Source: a virus. Taken from it: 64,000 bases of DNA. Positions 1 to 7,988 of the stretch are shown piece by piece. The stretch covers positions 1 to 64,000 of IMG/VR virus record IMGVR_UViG_3300032092_000021. One strand, 5' to 3'. A model generated the notes under the pieces. The model was not told the origin of the DNA. It worked only from the letters and a program-made list of their open reading frames with translations, and ran no database searches. Within the stretch, counting starts at the first letter, position 1. Every line of letters starts with the position of its first letter. A program made the position numbers and the translations under genes.

Positions 1-264
1 ACTAATGTCTGCATCAAACCCTTCGAACTCAGTTGAGTGCCAAAGTGGTATACCGTTTTCGCTCTCACGATAGTAATCCTTACCATCTGGGTTATCACGC
101 TTGAAGCGCTTATACATACTAATCTCTTCAGGTGTAGCATCTACAACCGCGTACAGGTACATCGGCTTAACATCGCGTACTACCTTACCATCTACAATAA
201 CTGGAACACCATTTACTATGCGAGAAACTCCCTTCTCGTAGTAGTCAACATACTTTAACTTCAT
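1..264 (-). CDS. Hypothetical protein, truncated by window edge
   Basis: An open frame reads leftward from an ATG at 262-264 to the window edge, giving at least 88 residues with no stop. The N-terminus begins MKLKYVDYYEKGVSR and continues with a charged segment rich in Lys, Asp and Tyr. No domain is recognised. The start is supported by an A-rich leader (TTCAAACAA before the ATG), typical of Bacteroidota phage genes that lack a Shine-Dalgarno. It lies downstream, on the minus strand, of leader repeats at 331-440. It probably belongs to the same non-structural transcription direction as the genes at 597-965 and 1181-1819. The C-terminus lies outside the window, so its function cannot be judged. 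Confidence 0.7.
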   Translation of the reverse strand, partial: MKLKYVDYYEKGVSRIVNGVPVIVDGKVVRDVKPMYLYAVVDATPEEISMYKRFKRDNPDGKDYYRESENGIPLWHSTEFEGFDADIS

Positions 265-330
265 TTGTTTGAATTGTTTGAACTGTTTATAAAAGATTGA
301 TTGTTTACTTAGCTAACTCACTGCTAACGT

Positions 331-440
331 GCTGTTTAAAGATATAATCCTGAATACCTTGAGTAACTTGACTAAACGTGAGTACGTGAGTACCTTGAGC
401 GGTAGTAAGTCCCAAAGTAACCGGTAGTAATCGGTAGTAA
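331..440 (-). promoter_or_regulatory. Minus-strand leader repeat block A
   Basis: Read on the plus strand, this gene-free stretch holds GCTGTTTAAAGATATAATC (331-349), several TTGAGTA/GTGAGTA words, and three GGTAGTAA copies (401-408, 423-430, 433-440). The same order recurs at 977-1033 upstream of the next minus-strand gene. On the minus strand the core contains TATCTTTA, a TAnnTTT-type -7 element, so it is a plausible promoter or leader control region for the gene at 1-264. The repetition is seen directly; regulation is inferred. I see no gene in the rest of 265-596. Confidence 0.45.
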
Positions 441-549
441 AAAACATAAAACCCAGTCGTAGCAAAGGTTTTAAGTTAACTAGTTGATTACCAGTACAGT
501 TGTCTAGTATTATCACCGCTGTAACACCAGTAAGACCGTTGAAAAGTAG

Positions 550-582
550 AAAAAGGGGGAGCTATTACACTCCCACCTTTTC
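550..582 (-). terminator. Rho-independent terminator after the 597-965 gene
   Basis: A GGGAG (557-561) / CTCCC (570-574) stem with an 8-base loop is extended by GG/CC pairs across a bulged A. It is followed on the minus strand by a T-run (complement of A at 550-554). It lies 15 bases beyond the stop of the minus-strand gene at 597-965. A T-run on the other side could make it bidirectional. Confidence 0.6.
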
Positions 583-596
583 ATAACCACACCATA

Positions 597-965
597 TCAA
601 TGCATAATCCTGTCTGTCTCATCACCATCCCATCTGTCTTCTGATGAACGTGGTCCACCATATGTATCATCTGTGATAGGTACTTGGTCGCTCTCATCAT
701 CGTCGCTGATATTGTCCAAGTTATCTACCACATCGGTTACATCGTGACACTGCGTATGTATCTTGTAGTTGGCTAACTTGATAACCGCTAACCGTAGTGC
801 TACATCAAAGTCTCCATTGAGAGCAGCTACTAGTACTTCATTCTCTCGTCCATTGTGTATAGTGTTATAGTCAATGAACATTGCTGCACATATGATACCG
901 TGTGCTTCGGTATTGGTGAACGGCACTAACTGTACGCGCTCTCCGTTGGTGTGTTGTGTAATCAT
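597..965 (-). CDS. Hypothetical acidic-tail protein (122 aa)
   Basis: This is a 122-residue minus-strand frame with a good A-rich leader (TTTAAACAGCATAGTATTAGT before the ATG). The N-terminal two-thirds looks folded, with alternating hydrophobic residues (for example VLVAALNGDFDVALRLAVIKL, residues about 45-65). The last 45 residues are strongly acidic and low in hydrophobics (DNISDDDESD and similar), so probably disordered. No family is recognised. It lies between the SSB-like gene at 1181-1819 and the partial gene at 1-264, each separated by leaders and terminators, so each of the three genes may be its own unit. An early or replication-associated role is only a guess from that neighbourhood. 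Confidence 0.65.
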   Translation of the reverse strand: MITQHTNGERVQLVPFTNTEAHGIICAAMFIDYNTIHNGRENEVLVAALNGDFDVALRLAVIKLANYKIHTQCHDVTDVVDNLDNISDDDESDQVPITDDTYGGPRSSEDRWDGDETDRIMH

Positions 966-976
966 ACTAATACTAT

Positions 977-1033
977 GCTGTTTAAATATATAATCGTGTG
1001 TAATCTTGAGTAACCGTGAGTAGTCGGTAGTAA
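977..1033 (-). promoter_or_regulatory. Minus-strand leader repeat block B
   Basis: GCTGTTTAAATATATAATC at 977-995 matches the block A core at 331-349 in 18 of 19 bases. It is followed by TTGAGTAA, GTGAGTA and GGTAGTAA (1026-1033) in the same order as block A. On the minus strand it reads TATATTTAAACA just ahead of the start codon at 965, so it is a plausible promoter/leader. A third core copy (ATGTTTAAATATATAA) lies at 1114-1129, directly after the SSB terminator. Confidence 0.45.
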
Positions 1034-1072
1034 TAACTTGAGTACCCGGTAGACTTTGGGGACTTGCGTGTT

Positions 1073-1112
1073 CCCTGCGGAGCAGGGTGAACAGTATACG
1101 TCAGGATACTGT
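1073..1112. other. Two tandem hairpins in the leader of the 597-965 gene
   Basis: CCCTGC (1073-1078) pairs with GCAGGG (1082-1087) over a three-base loop. ACAGTAT (1091-1097) pairs perfectly with ATACTGT (1106-1112) over eight bases. Neither is followed by a T-run, so they are not standard terminators. They fall in the 5' leader of the minus-strand gene at 597-965 and may affect mRNA stability, translation or operator binding. Confidence 0.4.
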
Positions 1113-1136
1113 GATGTTTAAATATATAAAGCGCTG

Positions 1137-1165
1137 AAAAAAAAACAACACCCCGAAGGGTGTTG
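1137..1165 (-). terminator. Rho-independent terminator after the SSB-like gene
   Basis: A perfect 8-bp stem, CAACACCC (1146-1153) / GGGTGTTG (1158-1165), is closed by a 4-base loop. On the minus strand it is followed by nine Ts (complement of 1137-1145). It sits 16 bases past the stop codon at 1181-1183. This is one of the strongest terminators in the window. Confidence 0.9.
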
Positions 1166-1180
1166 CTCTTTGCTGCATGA

Positions 1181-1819
1181 TTAGAAGGGTAGCTCCTCAT
1201 CCTGCGCAGGTGTCTCAGGTTCCGTGTTGAGACCATCGATGTTGTCATCATCGTTCTCATCGACAATCAAGTCGTGAGCAGGTGCAGCACCAACACCCTT
1301 GAGTAGACCTGTAGCTAAGTCCACCACAGCAGCGGTGAACTTGTCAGGAGCACCCAAGGTACCCATGATGTATGCGTCCTTGATGTCTGTGCTCAGAGCA
1401 TCGAAACGCATCCTGTCATGCTTGAACAGTTCGTCCAAACGTGCAACCAACTGCGACGGAGCAATCTTGTACCGCTCCACCGTTTGACCTGCACGCTCAC
1501 CCTTCTCGAGTTTGATGAACCCGTTAGGCACCAACTCACCGAAGGGAAAGTTCAGGTTGCTGTAGAACAGGATAGCACCAGGTCTATCGGACGGCACAAC
1601 CCTACCGTTCCTAGTGTACGTAGCAGGTACAATGACAAAGTCGCTAGACATCTTGTGTCTTTTGATTTTGTCAATGAGTACCATGAGGTCAGCGGTGTCG
1701 CCACCTACTGCATACTCGTAACGTACCTTAGCAGTTTCGCCTGCTGTTGTCAGCTTTACTGACGCGGTGTTCAACGAAGGTCTAACCTCCATTGAACGTA
1801 TATACTGAGCGTATAACAT
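1181..1819 (-). CDS. Putative single-stranded DNA-binding protein
   Basis: A 212-residue protein with a beta-rich N-terminal two-thirds, for example VKLTTAGETAKVRYEYAVGG and GAILFYSNLNFPFGEL. It ends in an acidic, probably flexible tail whose last residues are DEELPF. An acidic tail ending in a hydrophobic Pro-Phe pair is the hallmark of bacterial and phage SSBs, where it docks DNA-processing partners. I cannot confirm an OB-fold by eye, so the call rests mainly on tail, size and likely early position. The start at 1819 has an ATTAAACAACA leader. A strong terminator follows at 1137-1165. GC content looks higher than in the plus-strand genes, by eye. The alternative is an unrelated acidic-tailed phage protein. 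Confidence 0.5.
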   Translation of the reverse strand: MLYAQYIRSMEVRPSLNTASVKLTTAGETAKVRYEYAVGGDTADLMVLIDKIKRHKMSSDFVIVPATYTRNGRVVPSDRPGAILFYSNLNFPFGELVPNGFIKLEKGERAGQTVERYKIAPSQLVARLDELFKHDRMRFDALSTDIKDAYIMGTLGAPDKFTAAVVDLATGLLKGVGAAPAHDLIVDENDDDNIDGLNTEPETPAQDEELPF

Positions 1820-2054
1820 ACAATTGGAATGTGTTGTTTAATGCGTCTATATAGTACCCTACATAGTACACACCACACACATATATACTATGTTGTTTAG
1901 TATTGGTAGTAAGTTCTATCTACTACTTACGATACACCTGTCACCATAGCATAGCTCATGTGTTGTTTAGTTTCCACCACGCATGCACACACTTCTCCCT
2001 GGAGGAATTTTTTTCCATTCGGTACTATGTTTCATGGTAGCCTGTTGATTTCGA

Positions 2055-2110
2055 GGGGGGTGGGTACCACTTTGGCGACGGTGGGGGGATCGTTTTATAA
2101 CCATCCCCCA
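2055..2110. other. G-rich segment with hairpin
   Basis: G-runs at 2055-2060, 2062-2064 and 2083-2088 stand out in an AT-rich genome. TGGGGGGAT (2082-2090) pairs with ATCCCCCA (2103-2110) with one bulged G over a 12-base loop. No T-run follows, so it is not a simple terminator. It lies about 90 bases before the first plus-strand late gene. It could be a leader structure, a potential G-quadruplex, or a packaging or replication signal; the sequence alone cannot decide. Confidence 0.45.
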
Positions 2111-2167
2111 CAACGCAATGCACGTATAAATTCTCCATACCGGGGGAATAACCTAGGGGATTATTTG

Positions 2168-2175
2168 TATATTTG
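2168..2175 (+). promoter_or_regulatory. TAnnTTTG promoter element (TATATTTG)
   Basis: TATATTTG matches the Bacteroidota -7 consensus TAnnTTTG. It lies 24 bases upstream of the ATG at 2200, at the start of the plus-strand fibre block. No clear -33 TTTG is present at the usual spacing. Confidence 0.55.
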
Positions 2176-2199
2176 TAGTATAATAAGTATATTTATAGT

Positions 2200-2526
2200 A
2201 TGCCTACAAGAACTGGTTATATAACTACTAATACGTTTGAGGGTACACTAGAAGCGGGAGTCACCGATGTGTTTATAGGATATCCCTCAGGAACTACCTT
2301 TGTTAATAGGATTACTCTTACCAATCCTACTGTGTCTGTTACCGTAAAGGTTAGTATTAACCGTACTGATGGCAATACAGTACAGGTGTATAGTTATACT
2401 CTTGCCGCGGGAGATGTTTTGGTGGATACTTTTGGGTATAGGCTAGCATATAATGATACTATATCAGTAGATAACTCTGATGATGGTACAGTGTGTGTCG
2501 TTAATGGGAATTTTAATAAATCATAA
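2200..2526 (+). CDS. Small beta-rich virion or fibre-associated protein (108 aa)
   Basis: A 108-residue protein made almost wholly of Thr, Val, Ser, Gly and Asn in short alternating strands, for example VTDVFIGYPSGTTFVNRITL and SVTVKVSINRTDGNTVQVYS. There is no Cys pair or catalytic motif. The pattern suggests one beta-sandwich, as in phage decoration proteins, fibre caps or small head fibres. It is the first gene of the plus-strand block and ends two bases before the tail fibre gene, so a structural or assembly role with that fibre is likely. The start at 2200 follows a TATATTTG element and an AT-rich leader. No family was recognised. Confidence 0.65.
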   Translation: MPTRTGYITTNTFEGTLEAGVTDVFIGYPSGTTFVNRITLTNPTVSVTVKVSINRTDGNTVQVYSYTLAAGDVLVDTFGYRLAYNDTISVDNSDDGTVCVVNGNFNKS

Positions 2527-2528
2527 TA

Positions 2529-5500
2529 ATGGCAGAGTTCTCGATTAATAACCCCAATGGATATCTTGCGGGAGGACCTGGGAATTTTCGTGTCTATGGT
2601 CCCGACGGTAGATTAAAAGCTATTGGTGCTGGGGGTGGGGGTGGTGCTACCTGGGGAACTATCACCGGGGATATTCTGAACCAGACGGATCTTATTGACT
2701 ACATTGCTTCTCAAACGGGTGGTGGGTTTGTTCCTGAAAGTAGAACCCTGACTATTAACGGAGAGACCTATGATCTTAGTGCTGATAGAACCTGGACATT
2801 ACCTACCGGGGGTACCGTTACAGATGTAACAGGTACGGGGACTGTATCAGGACTTACCCTTACAGGGACAGGTACTACCTCGGTTACACTTACTCTGGGT
2901 GGGGCACTTGTACTAGTTGCTTCTGATATTACAACAGCTCTAGGGTATACACCGTATTCTGATACCAACCCAGCAGGGTTTATAACTCAGACTACTGCGG
3001 ATGGACTCTACTACCCGCTGACATCTAACCCTAGTAGTTTTGTTACATCTAGTACTTTAACTACGATACTAAGTAACTACCTTACTACCTCTGACGCATC
3101 AAGTACATATCTGACTATTACTAATGCTGCAATTACATACCAACCAATCTTTACTACACAGAATGGTTTGACATATGGTGCGGGGTTACTAAAACTAGGT
3201 GGGGGATTAACCGAAGATACAGCTATAGGGGGATCAAATGGTACTTATTACTTATATCTACAAAGACTCAAAGAGTTAAAGTTAGAAGCTTTTGATGGAA
3301 CAGATGGAACAGAGATAAATCTGACCCCAACTCAGATGCAGGTTAAGACTCCTTTGTATCTTAGCAAAGCAGTAGGAGATGTTCTTACTCTTAAGGATCC
3401 TTCTACTGGGGAGGTAGAATTTGAAACACCACCCACAGCAGGAACACTTGTAGCTTTACCTTTTACAACTGATCACTTAGCTGCAACAAACAATCCATAT
3501 GTAATAGGCGACGTAGTTTATTATCTTGGTAATGTTTATAGATGTATTGCTAATAATGATTCAATACTACCAACCGATACACTTTATTGGACAGATCTTG
3601 GTGCTGGTAATCCACTCGTTCAACAACCATCAGACTGGAACTCAACAACTGGCAACAATCAGATTTTAAATAAGCCAACTATACCAATCAATCTTGATGA
3701 CTTAGCTGACGTAAACGCACCCACACCTTCAAACGGGCAAGTGCTAACATACAACACCACAACAAGCGATTGGGAAGCTGCCGATCCTACTGGTGGGGGA
3801 AGTAGTGGAGGAGGTAGAAGCTACTATCTAAATGGAAGTGTTGTTCAAGGAGACTTTGCAGGTATAACTGACATGAGGGAGATGAGTCCAGTGCCTATAT
3901 CCGGGATTGGGACTAACTTTGTCATAAACGCAGATGGATACATTGCGAGCTTTATAACAGACGCGGGGGATCCAAACAAAGTGTTGATCCCTGCGGGTAA
4001 CTGGAACTTTGAACTGTGGTTTGGCGCTAATAGTGGTGGGGGAAGCCCTAATTTCTACGTAGAGCTTTCTAAGTACGACACGGTGGGTGAAACCTTTACC
4101 TCTATTGCATCAGGTGTGGGCGCTCCAGAGGGTATTACTGGTGGAGCGGTAGTAGACCTTTACTTTACAGCACTTAGTGTTCCTCAGACCACACTCGCTC
4201 TAACGGATAGACTTGCTGTAAGAGTGTGGGTAAACCATAGCGGCAGGACAATTACACTTTACACGGAAGACAATCGTTTCAGTCAAGTCATTACAAGTTT
4301 CCCATCCGGAATTGCCTCTCTCAATGGGCTAACAGCATTTGCACAAAGTTTTGCTACTCCTGGTACAACAGGTACTGCTCCTGCGTGGTCGTCTAGTACA
4401 TCGACTCATACCCTAAACATTCCATTTGCTAGTGCGGCTAGTGTTACTGCTGGATTGATAAGTAAAACAGAGTACGACACGTTTAATAACAAAGCACCTA
4501 TAGCATCTCCAGCATTTACTGGAACTCCAACTGCCCCTACAGCAGCATCAGGAACTAATACAACTCAGATAGCAACTACAGCTTTTGTACAAACAGCTGT
4601 GGAGCAGTCTTCATCTTTAGTTGGAGTATTTGGGGATGGAGGATCTGGTAATGCTACTATTACAGGATCCGTAGCTTTAACCACCGACGCATATTATAAT
4701 GACCTTACTATATCAGGAGCAGGAGTTCTATATCTAAACGGATTTAGATTATTTGTAAAAGGTACCCTGGACTTAAGTAATGCAGGAGCTTCAGCAATTC
4801 ATAATAATGGATATGTAGGAGATTCTGCTACAGGTGTTACAGCTGGAAACAATTCAGGTGGAGGTACATTAGGAAGGGGTGGATATGGTCAGACAACAAG
4901 TGGATGGTTTTCTGGAGCATCAGGATCAAACGTTAACTACAGAGGTGGTAACGGAGGTGGCGGCGCAGCTACAAATACTAATAATGCTGGTAACGGAGTG
5001 CAAAGTCCAATAAGCACACAAGCTGTTTCTGGTGGTTCTGGGGGAACAGGCGGAAAAGGTGGTAACTCAGTTATAGGTGCTGGAGGTAATGGAGGTGCTG
5101 GTCAAACTACAAGCGTATCACCTGCTGTTGTTTACACCAGAACATTTGTTCCTGATTTAGGTCGTATTCAAACTCTTAGACAATCTACCGCAGCTACAAC
5201 TGTTACAACCATATCAGCAGCTGGTGCATATCATGGAGGAGGAGGTGGAGGCGGTGGTTCTTCTACTGCAGGTAATGGTGGTGGCGGAGCTGCTGGAGGA
5301 GGTGGTGGAGGTAATGTGATTGTTTATGCAAGACAAATTACAGTTGGAGCAGGAACAAATGCATCTGCTATTGCAGCAAGAGGAGGAGATGGTGGAAGCA
5401 GCACCTATACTCCAACTACTAATATAGGTGGTGGAGGAGGAGGTGGAGCAGGTGGTGGTGGATACATTTACCTTGTATATGGAACAATAACAGGAGGTTC

Positions 5501-5741
5501 ATACACATTTGCTTCTGCAAATGGTGGAACAGGTGGTAATGCAGGTAATGGTAACGGAACAGGAGTCGGAGGACAAGGTGGGACCGGAGGTTCAGGAGGA
5601 AGAATTACTGCTATCTCTTTGGGTAGCAACACTATAACCGTAGTAGACGGAACGGGTAGTTTAGGAACTACGCCAGCAATACCCACTACAACGGCAGGAA
5701 GCGCAGGTGGCGCAGGTGGAACTTGTACATTCTCATCATAA
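2529..5741 (+). CDS. Tail fibre / receptor-binding protein with glycine-rich tip
   Basis: A 1070-residue fibre. Residues 1-60 form a short N-terminus with a Gly run (GAGGGGG). Residues 70-230 carry repeats typical of trimeric fibres (ITTALGYTPYSDTNPAGFI, SSTLTTILSNYLTTSDASST). Around residue 660-690 is the widespread fibre motif NTTQIATTAFVQTAV. A central beta-rich module lies at residues about 425-640. The last about 300 residues are Gly-rich, with repeated GGGGG blocks between short hydrophobic strands (VIVYARQITV, YIYLVYGTI), resembling polyglycine-type adhesin tips. It probably binds the host surface. Composition varies between modules, by eye, suggesting mosaic exchange. It shares a TAATG junction with the next gene. 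Confidence 0.82.
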   Translation: MAEFSINNPNGYLAGGPGNFRVYGPDGRLKAIGAGGGGGATWGTITGDILNQTDLIDYIASQTGGGFVPESRTLTINGETYDLSADRTWTLPTGGTVTDVTGTGTVSGLTLTGTGTTSVTLTLGGALVLVASDITTALGYTPYSDTNPAGFITQTTADGLYYPLTSNPSSFVTSSTLTTILSNYLTTSDASSTYLTITNAAITYQPIFTTQNGLTYGAGLLKLGGGLTEDTAIGGSNGTYYLYLQRLKELKLEAFDGTDGTEINLTPTQMQVKTPLYLSKAVGDVLTLKDPSTGEVEFETPPTAGTLVALPFTTDHLAATNNPYVIGDVVYYLGNVYRCIANNDSILPTDTLYWTDLGAGNPLVQQPSDWNSTTGNNQILNKPTIPINLDDLADVNAPTPSNGQVLTYNTTTSDWEAADPTGGGSSGGGRSYYLNGSVVQGDFAGITDMREMSPVPISGIGTNFVINADGYIASFITDAGDPNKVLIPAGNWNFELWFGANSGGGSPNFYVELSKYDTVGETFTSIASGVGAPEGITGGAVVDLYFTALSVPQTTLALTDRLAVRVWVNHSGRTITLYTEDNRFSQVITSFPSGIASLNGLTAFAQSFATPGTTGTAPAWSSSTSTHTLNIPFASAASVTAGLISKTEYDTFNNKAPIASPAFTGTPTAPTAASGTNTTQIATTAFVQTAVEQSSSLVGVFGDGGSGNATITGSVALTTDAYYNDLTISGAGVLYLNGFRLFVKGTLDLSNAGASAIHNNGYVGDSATGVTAGNNSGGGTLGRGGYGQTTSGWFSGASGSNVNYRGGNGGGGAATNTNNAGNGVQSPISTQAVSGGSGGTGGKGGNSVIGAGGNGGAGQTTSVSPAVVYTRTFVPDLGRIQTLRQSTAATTVTTISAAGAYHGGGGGGGGSSTAGNGGGGAAGGGGGGNVIVYARQITVGAGTNASAIAARGGDGGSSTYTPTTNIGGGGGGGAGGGGYIYLVYGTITGGSYTFASANGGTGGNAGNGNGTGVGGQGGTGGSGGRITAISLGSNTITVVDGTGSLGTTPAIPTTTAGSAGGAGGTCTFSS

Positions 5742-5947
5742 TGGAAAGAATAATAATGACTTGTAGTGTATGCTCTACAGAGTTAGGGTATATAGATGTG
5801 GAGGTAGTGACTCCAAACTTATTTCAAACCTATATATGCGGGATTTGTAGTAACTTAGTCCCCGATCCTGATAGTGTGATTGAACCTATACCGGATCCCG
5901 AACCTATAATTCCAGACGAACCCATAACCCCAGAATATGAAAATTAA
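5741..5947 (+). CDS. Small CxxC...CxxC protein with acidic Pro-rich tail
   Basis: 68 residues, starting at the ATG in the TAATG overlap with the fibre gene (an upstream in-frame start at 5723 lies inside the fibre gene and is less likely). Two pairs, CSVC and CGIC, are separated by about 25 residues, a spacing compatible with a zinc ribbon. The last about 30 residues are a Pro/Glu/Asp/Ile tail (repeated PDPEP-type words), probably extended. It ends inside the first codons of the protease gene. The role is unknown; a small accessory or chaperone for the fibre is possible from position only. Confidence 0.6.
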   Translation: MERIIMTCSVCSTELGYIDVEVVTPNLFQTYICGICSNLVPDPDSVIEPIPDPEPIIPDEPITPEYEN

Positions 5948-7988
5948 CTCGGTAAAATTCAAAGACAAAAAGTCTTTTGACAAAAACAAAAAGAAGTCTA
6001 ACGTACTTGAAATACATGAACCATTTGGTATCATTGTATTTAAAGATGCTGCTGAGGTTACTCCAGATACAACTAAAGTATCGCAGAGTAATCAAGTAGA
6101 TGCGTCATTAGATCAGATCTCTACAGGTCTTGCTATAGTGATTGCAAAAAATCATGGAGAAGCAACTAACTATTTCAAGCTTAATGGCATAGTAGTTAAA
6201 GAGTCTTATGAGTTAACTAAAACTTTCTTTGTTGAAGTTCCTGATTTTATGTCCTTTAACTCATTCTATGAAAGTATTATGTCTACTGGCATCTTTATTA
6301 GCGTAGAACCAGACTACATCGTACCAATGGTAATGGATGCTGAGACAGTATATACTGGTCACTGGCACCTTCCTAATATGAAAGCAGCAGAAGCGTGGTC
6401 TCTTCTACCAGCAGATGGTATGGGAGAAGTTGCGGTGCTAGATATTGCATGTGAAACTGGACACGAAGATTTGCAGGGTGCTCTTAGTCCATTGTCATGG
6501 AATTGTGTTACAGATACTGCGGATGTAAATCCCGTAACTGAAAACGAAAAACATGGTACATGCTGTACTGGAGTTATTGCAGCGGTTTGCAATAATAATG
6601 TTGGTGTAATGTCTTTGGGTGATAATAAAATCAAAGTACAATTCCTACACATTGGCTATGATAGTACAACAAGTGGAGGGTTTAGAACATCGGATACTAT
6701 TGTAACTAGAGCGGTTAATAAGGCAATTGCTAACCCAAAGTGTTATGCAATTTCTATGTCATGGGGTGGAACAGGTAACTATCCAGTATTTGTAAATGCT
6801 TTGAATACAGCTAAAACTGTAGCTAGAAATGGTAAGGGTATTCCAATCTTTGCATCAAGTGGTAACCAAAACAACCCTAATTTTACACAAAATCCTGCAG
6901 CATATCCATCTGTAATGGCAGTAGGTGCTTCTACATCTACTAATACTAAAGCATCATTTAGCAACTACGGACCAAAAACATTTGCTTCTGCGCCTGGTGT
7001 ATCTCTTTATACTGTAGATAGAACCGGTGCTTCTGGTTATGGTACAGAATCTTACAAAGGATTTAGTGGTACATCTGCATCTTGTCCTGCGATGGCTGCT
7101 GTAGCAGCTGCAGTTCTTGTAAAGAATCCGGAACTTACTGAAATGCAGGTAAGAGATATTCTTAAGAATTCATGTAGAAAGACAGGTGGTTATGTATACA
7201 ATGCCGATGGTTGGTCATCTGAACTAGGTTACGGTGTAATTGATATGTTTGCTGCTGTTACTCAAGCAGGAGGTACAGATCCTGGAGAACCAACTCCTGG
7301 TCCAACACATAATTATTATGGTACAGTTTCTACGCCAGCTACTATTCAACAGGGCTCTATTGTAAATGTAGTTTACTCTGTAATTGCAGATAAAGCTGTT
7401 ACTGCGGATACTGTAATTCCAGTATTGTTGTCGTTTAAAAATGCAAACAATGCAAGTCTAAACTTCTATACTGGTAGTGTAACTATTCTTGCAGGACAAA
7501 CTTCTGTATCTGCAACTATTCCTTACACAGTTCCTAATACATTTAGTGGTGTATGTCAGTTTATTCTTACTATAGATCCTAACAACTTTGTTCAAGAGAC
7601 TAATGAGAATGACAATGTAGCAATGACATCTATCAATGTTACACTTCCTCCTGCTCCGATTGAAGGTGTAGATCTTGGTGTAAAAATCAATAGCTACGAG
7701 TTTCTTGACGCTACAAGAGTAAGAATCAGATACACATTTACAAATGCAGGAAATGTCGATATTCTTAACCTAAAAGCTACCGCTGGATTTGATGGTAGAC
7801 CTGCAACTACTTGGACTAGAACTGAAACCTACAAACCAGGTACTAGCAAATCAATGGCTTCTGTGTTTCCATCAAACATGTGGGGTACATTACCTAACAC
7901 ATTCCGTATTAAAATTACTCAGGTAAACGGAGTATCTGATACCAATGTGGCTAATAATGAATCATCAATAATTGTAAAACCCCTATAA
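5937..7988 (+). CDS. Subtilisin-family (S8) serine protease with C-terminal Ig-like/CARDB domains
   Basis: 683 residues. Residues about 60-130 resemble a subtilase I9-type prodomain, ending SVEPDYIVP. The S8 catalytic domain spans about 140-445. Asp169 (VAVLDIA), His206 (EKHGTCCTG), oxyanion Asn310 (FASSGNQ) and Ser380 (FSGTSASCPAMAA) are all present, so it should be active. Two Ig-like domains follow (about 455-570 and 575-683). The first ends with the CARDB-type pattern VQETNENDNVAM. There is no clear signal peptide at the N-terminus. It lies between the fibre genes and the lysis cassette, overlapping both neighbours. It could be a virion-borne protease digesting host surface or extracellular protein, a maturation protease, or a release factor. 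Family assignment is firm; role is inference. Confidence 0.9.
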   Translation: MKINSVKFKDKKSFDKNKKKSNVLEIHEPFGIIVFKDAAEVTPDTTKVSQSNQVDASLDQISTGLAIVIAKNHGEATNYFKLNGIVVKESYELTKTFFVEVPDFMSFNSFYESIMSTGIFISVEPDYIVPMVMDAETVYTGHWHLPNMKAAEAWSLLPADGMGEVAVLDIACETGHEDLQGALSPLSWNCVTDTADVNPVTENEKHGTCCTGVIAAVCNNNVGVMSLGDNKIKVQFLHIGYDSTTSGGFRTSDTIVTRAVNKAIANPKCYAISMSWGGTGNYPVFVNALNTAKTVARNGKGIPIFASSGNQNNPNFTQNPAAYPSVMAVGASTSTNTKASFSNYGPKTFASAPGVSLYTVDRTGASGYGTESYKGFSGTSASCPAMAAVAAAVLVKNPELTEMQVRDILKNSCRKTGGYVYNADGWSSELGYGVIDMFAAVTQAGGTDPGEPTPGPTHNYYGTVSTPATIQQGSIVNVVYSVIADKAVTADTVIPVLLSFKNANNASLNFYTGSVTILAGQTSVSATIPYTVPNTFSGVCQFILTIDPNNFVQETNENDNVAMTSINVTLPPAPIEGVDLGVKINSYEFLDATRVRIRYTFTNAGNVDILNLKATAGFDGRPATTWTRTETYKPGTSKSMASVFPSNMWGTLPNTFRIKITQVNGVSDTNVANNESSIIVKPL

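Larger units (their letters stand above)
1820..2199. other. Divergent intergenic region with repeated TGTTGTTTA words
   Basis: About 380 bases separate minus-strand genes from the plus-strand late genes. TGTTGTTTA occurs at 1832-1840, 1891-1899 and 1961-1969, and GGTAGTAA at 1905-1912, linking it to the leader repeats further left. On the minus strand each TAAACAACA word resembles the A-rich leader of a start codon. Two very short minus-strand frames follow such words (1927-1959, 10 codons; 1859-1882, 7 codons). No longer gene is convincing here. A plus-strand 88-residue frame at 1958-2224 is judged spurious. Confidence 0.5.

Noticed and set aside
2082-2110. G-rich hairpin as a standard terminator
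   Set aside because: No T-run follows on either strand and it precedes rather than follows a gene on the plus strand.
1958-2224. An 88-residue plus-strand frame in the divergent region
   Set aside because: It crosses the G-rich hairpin and the promoter element, overlaps the 2200 start, and has no plausible protein character.
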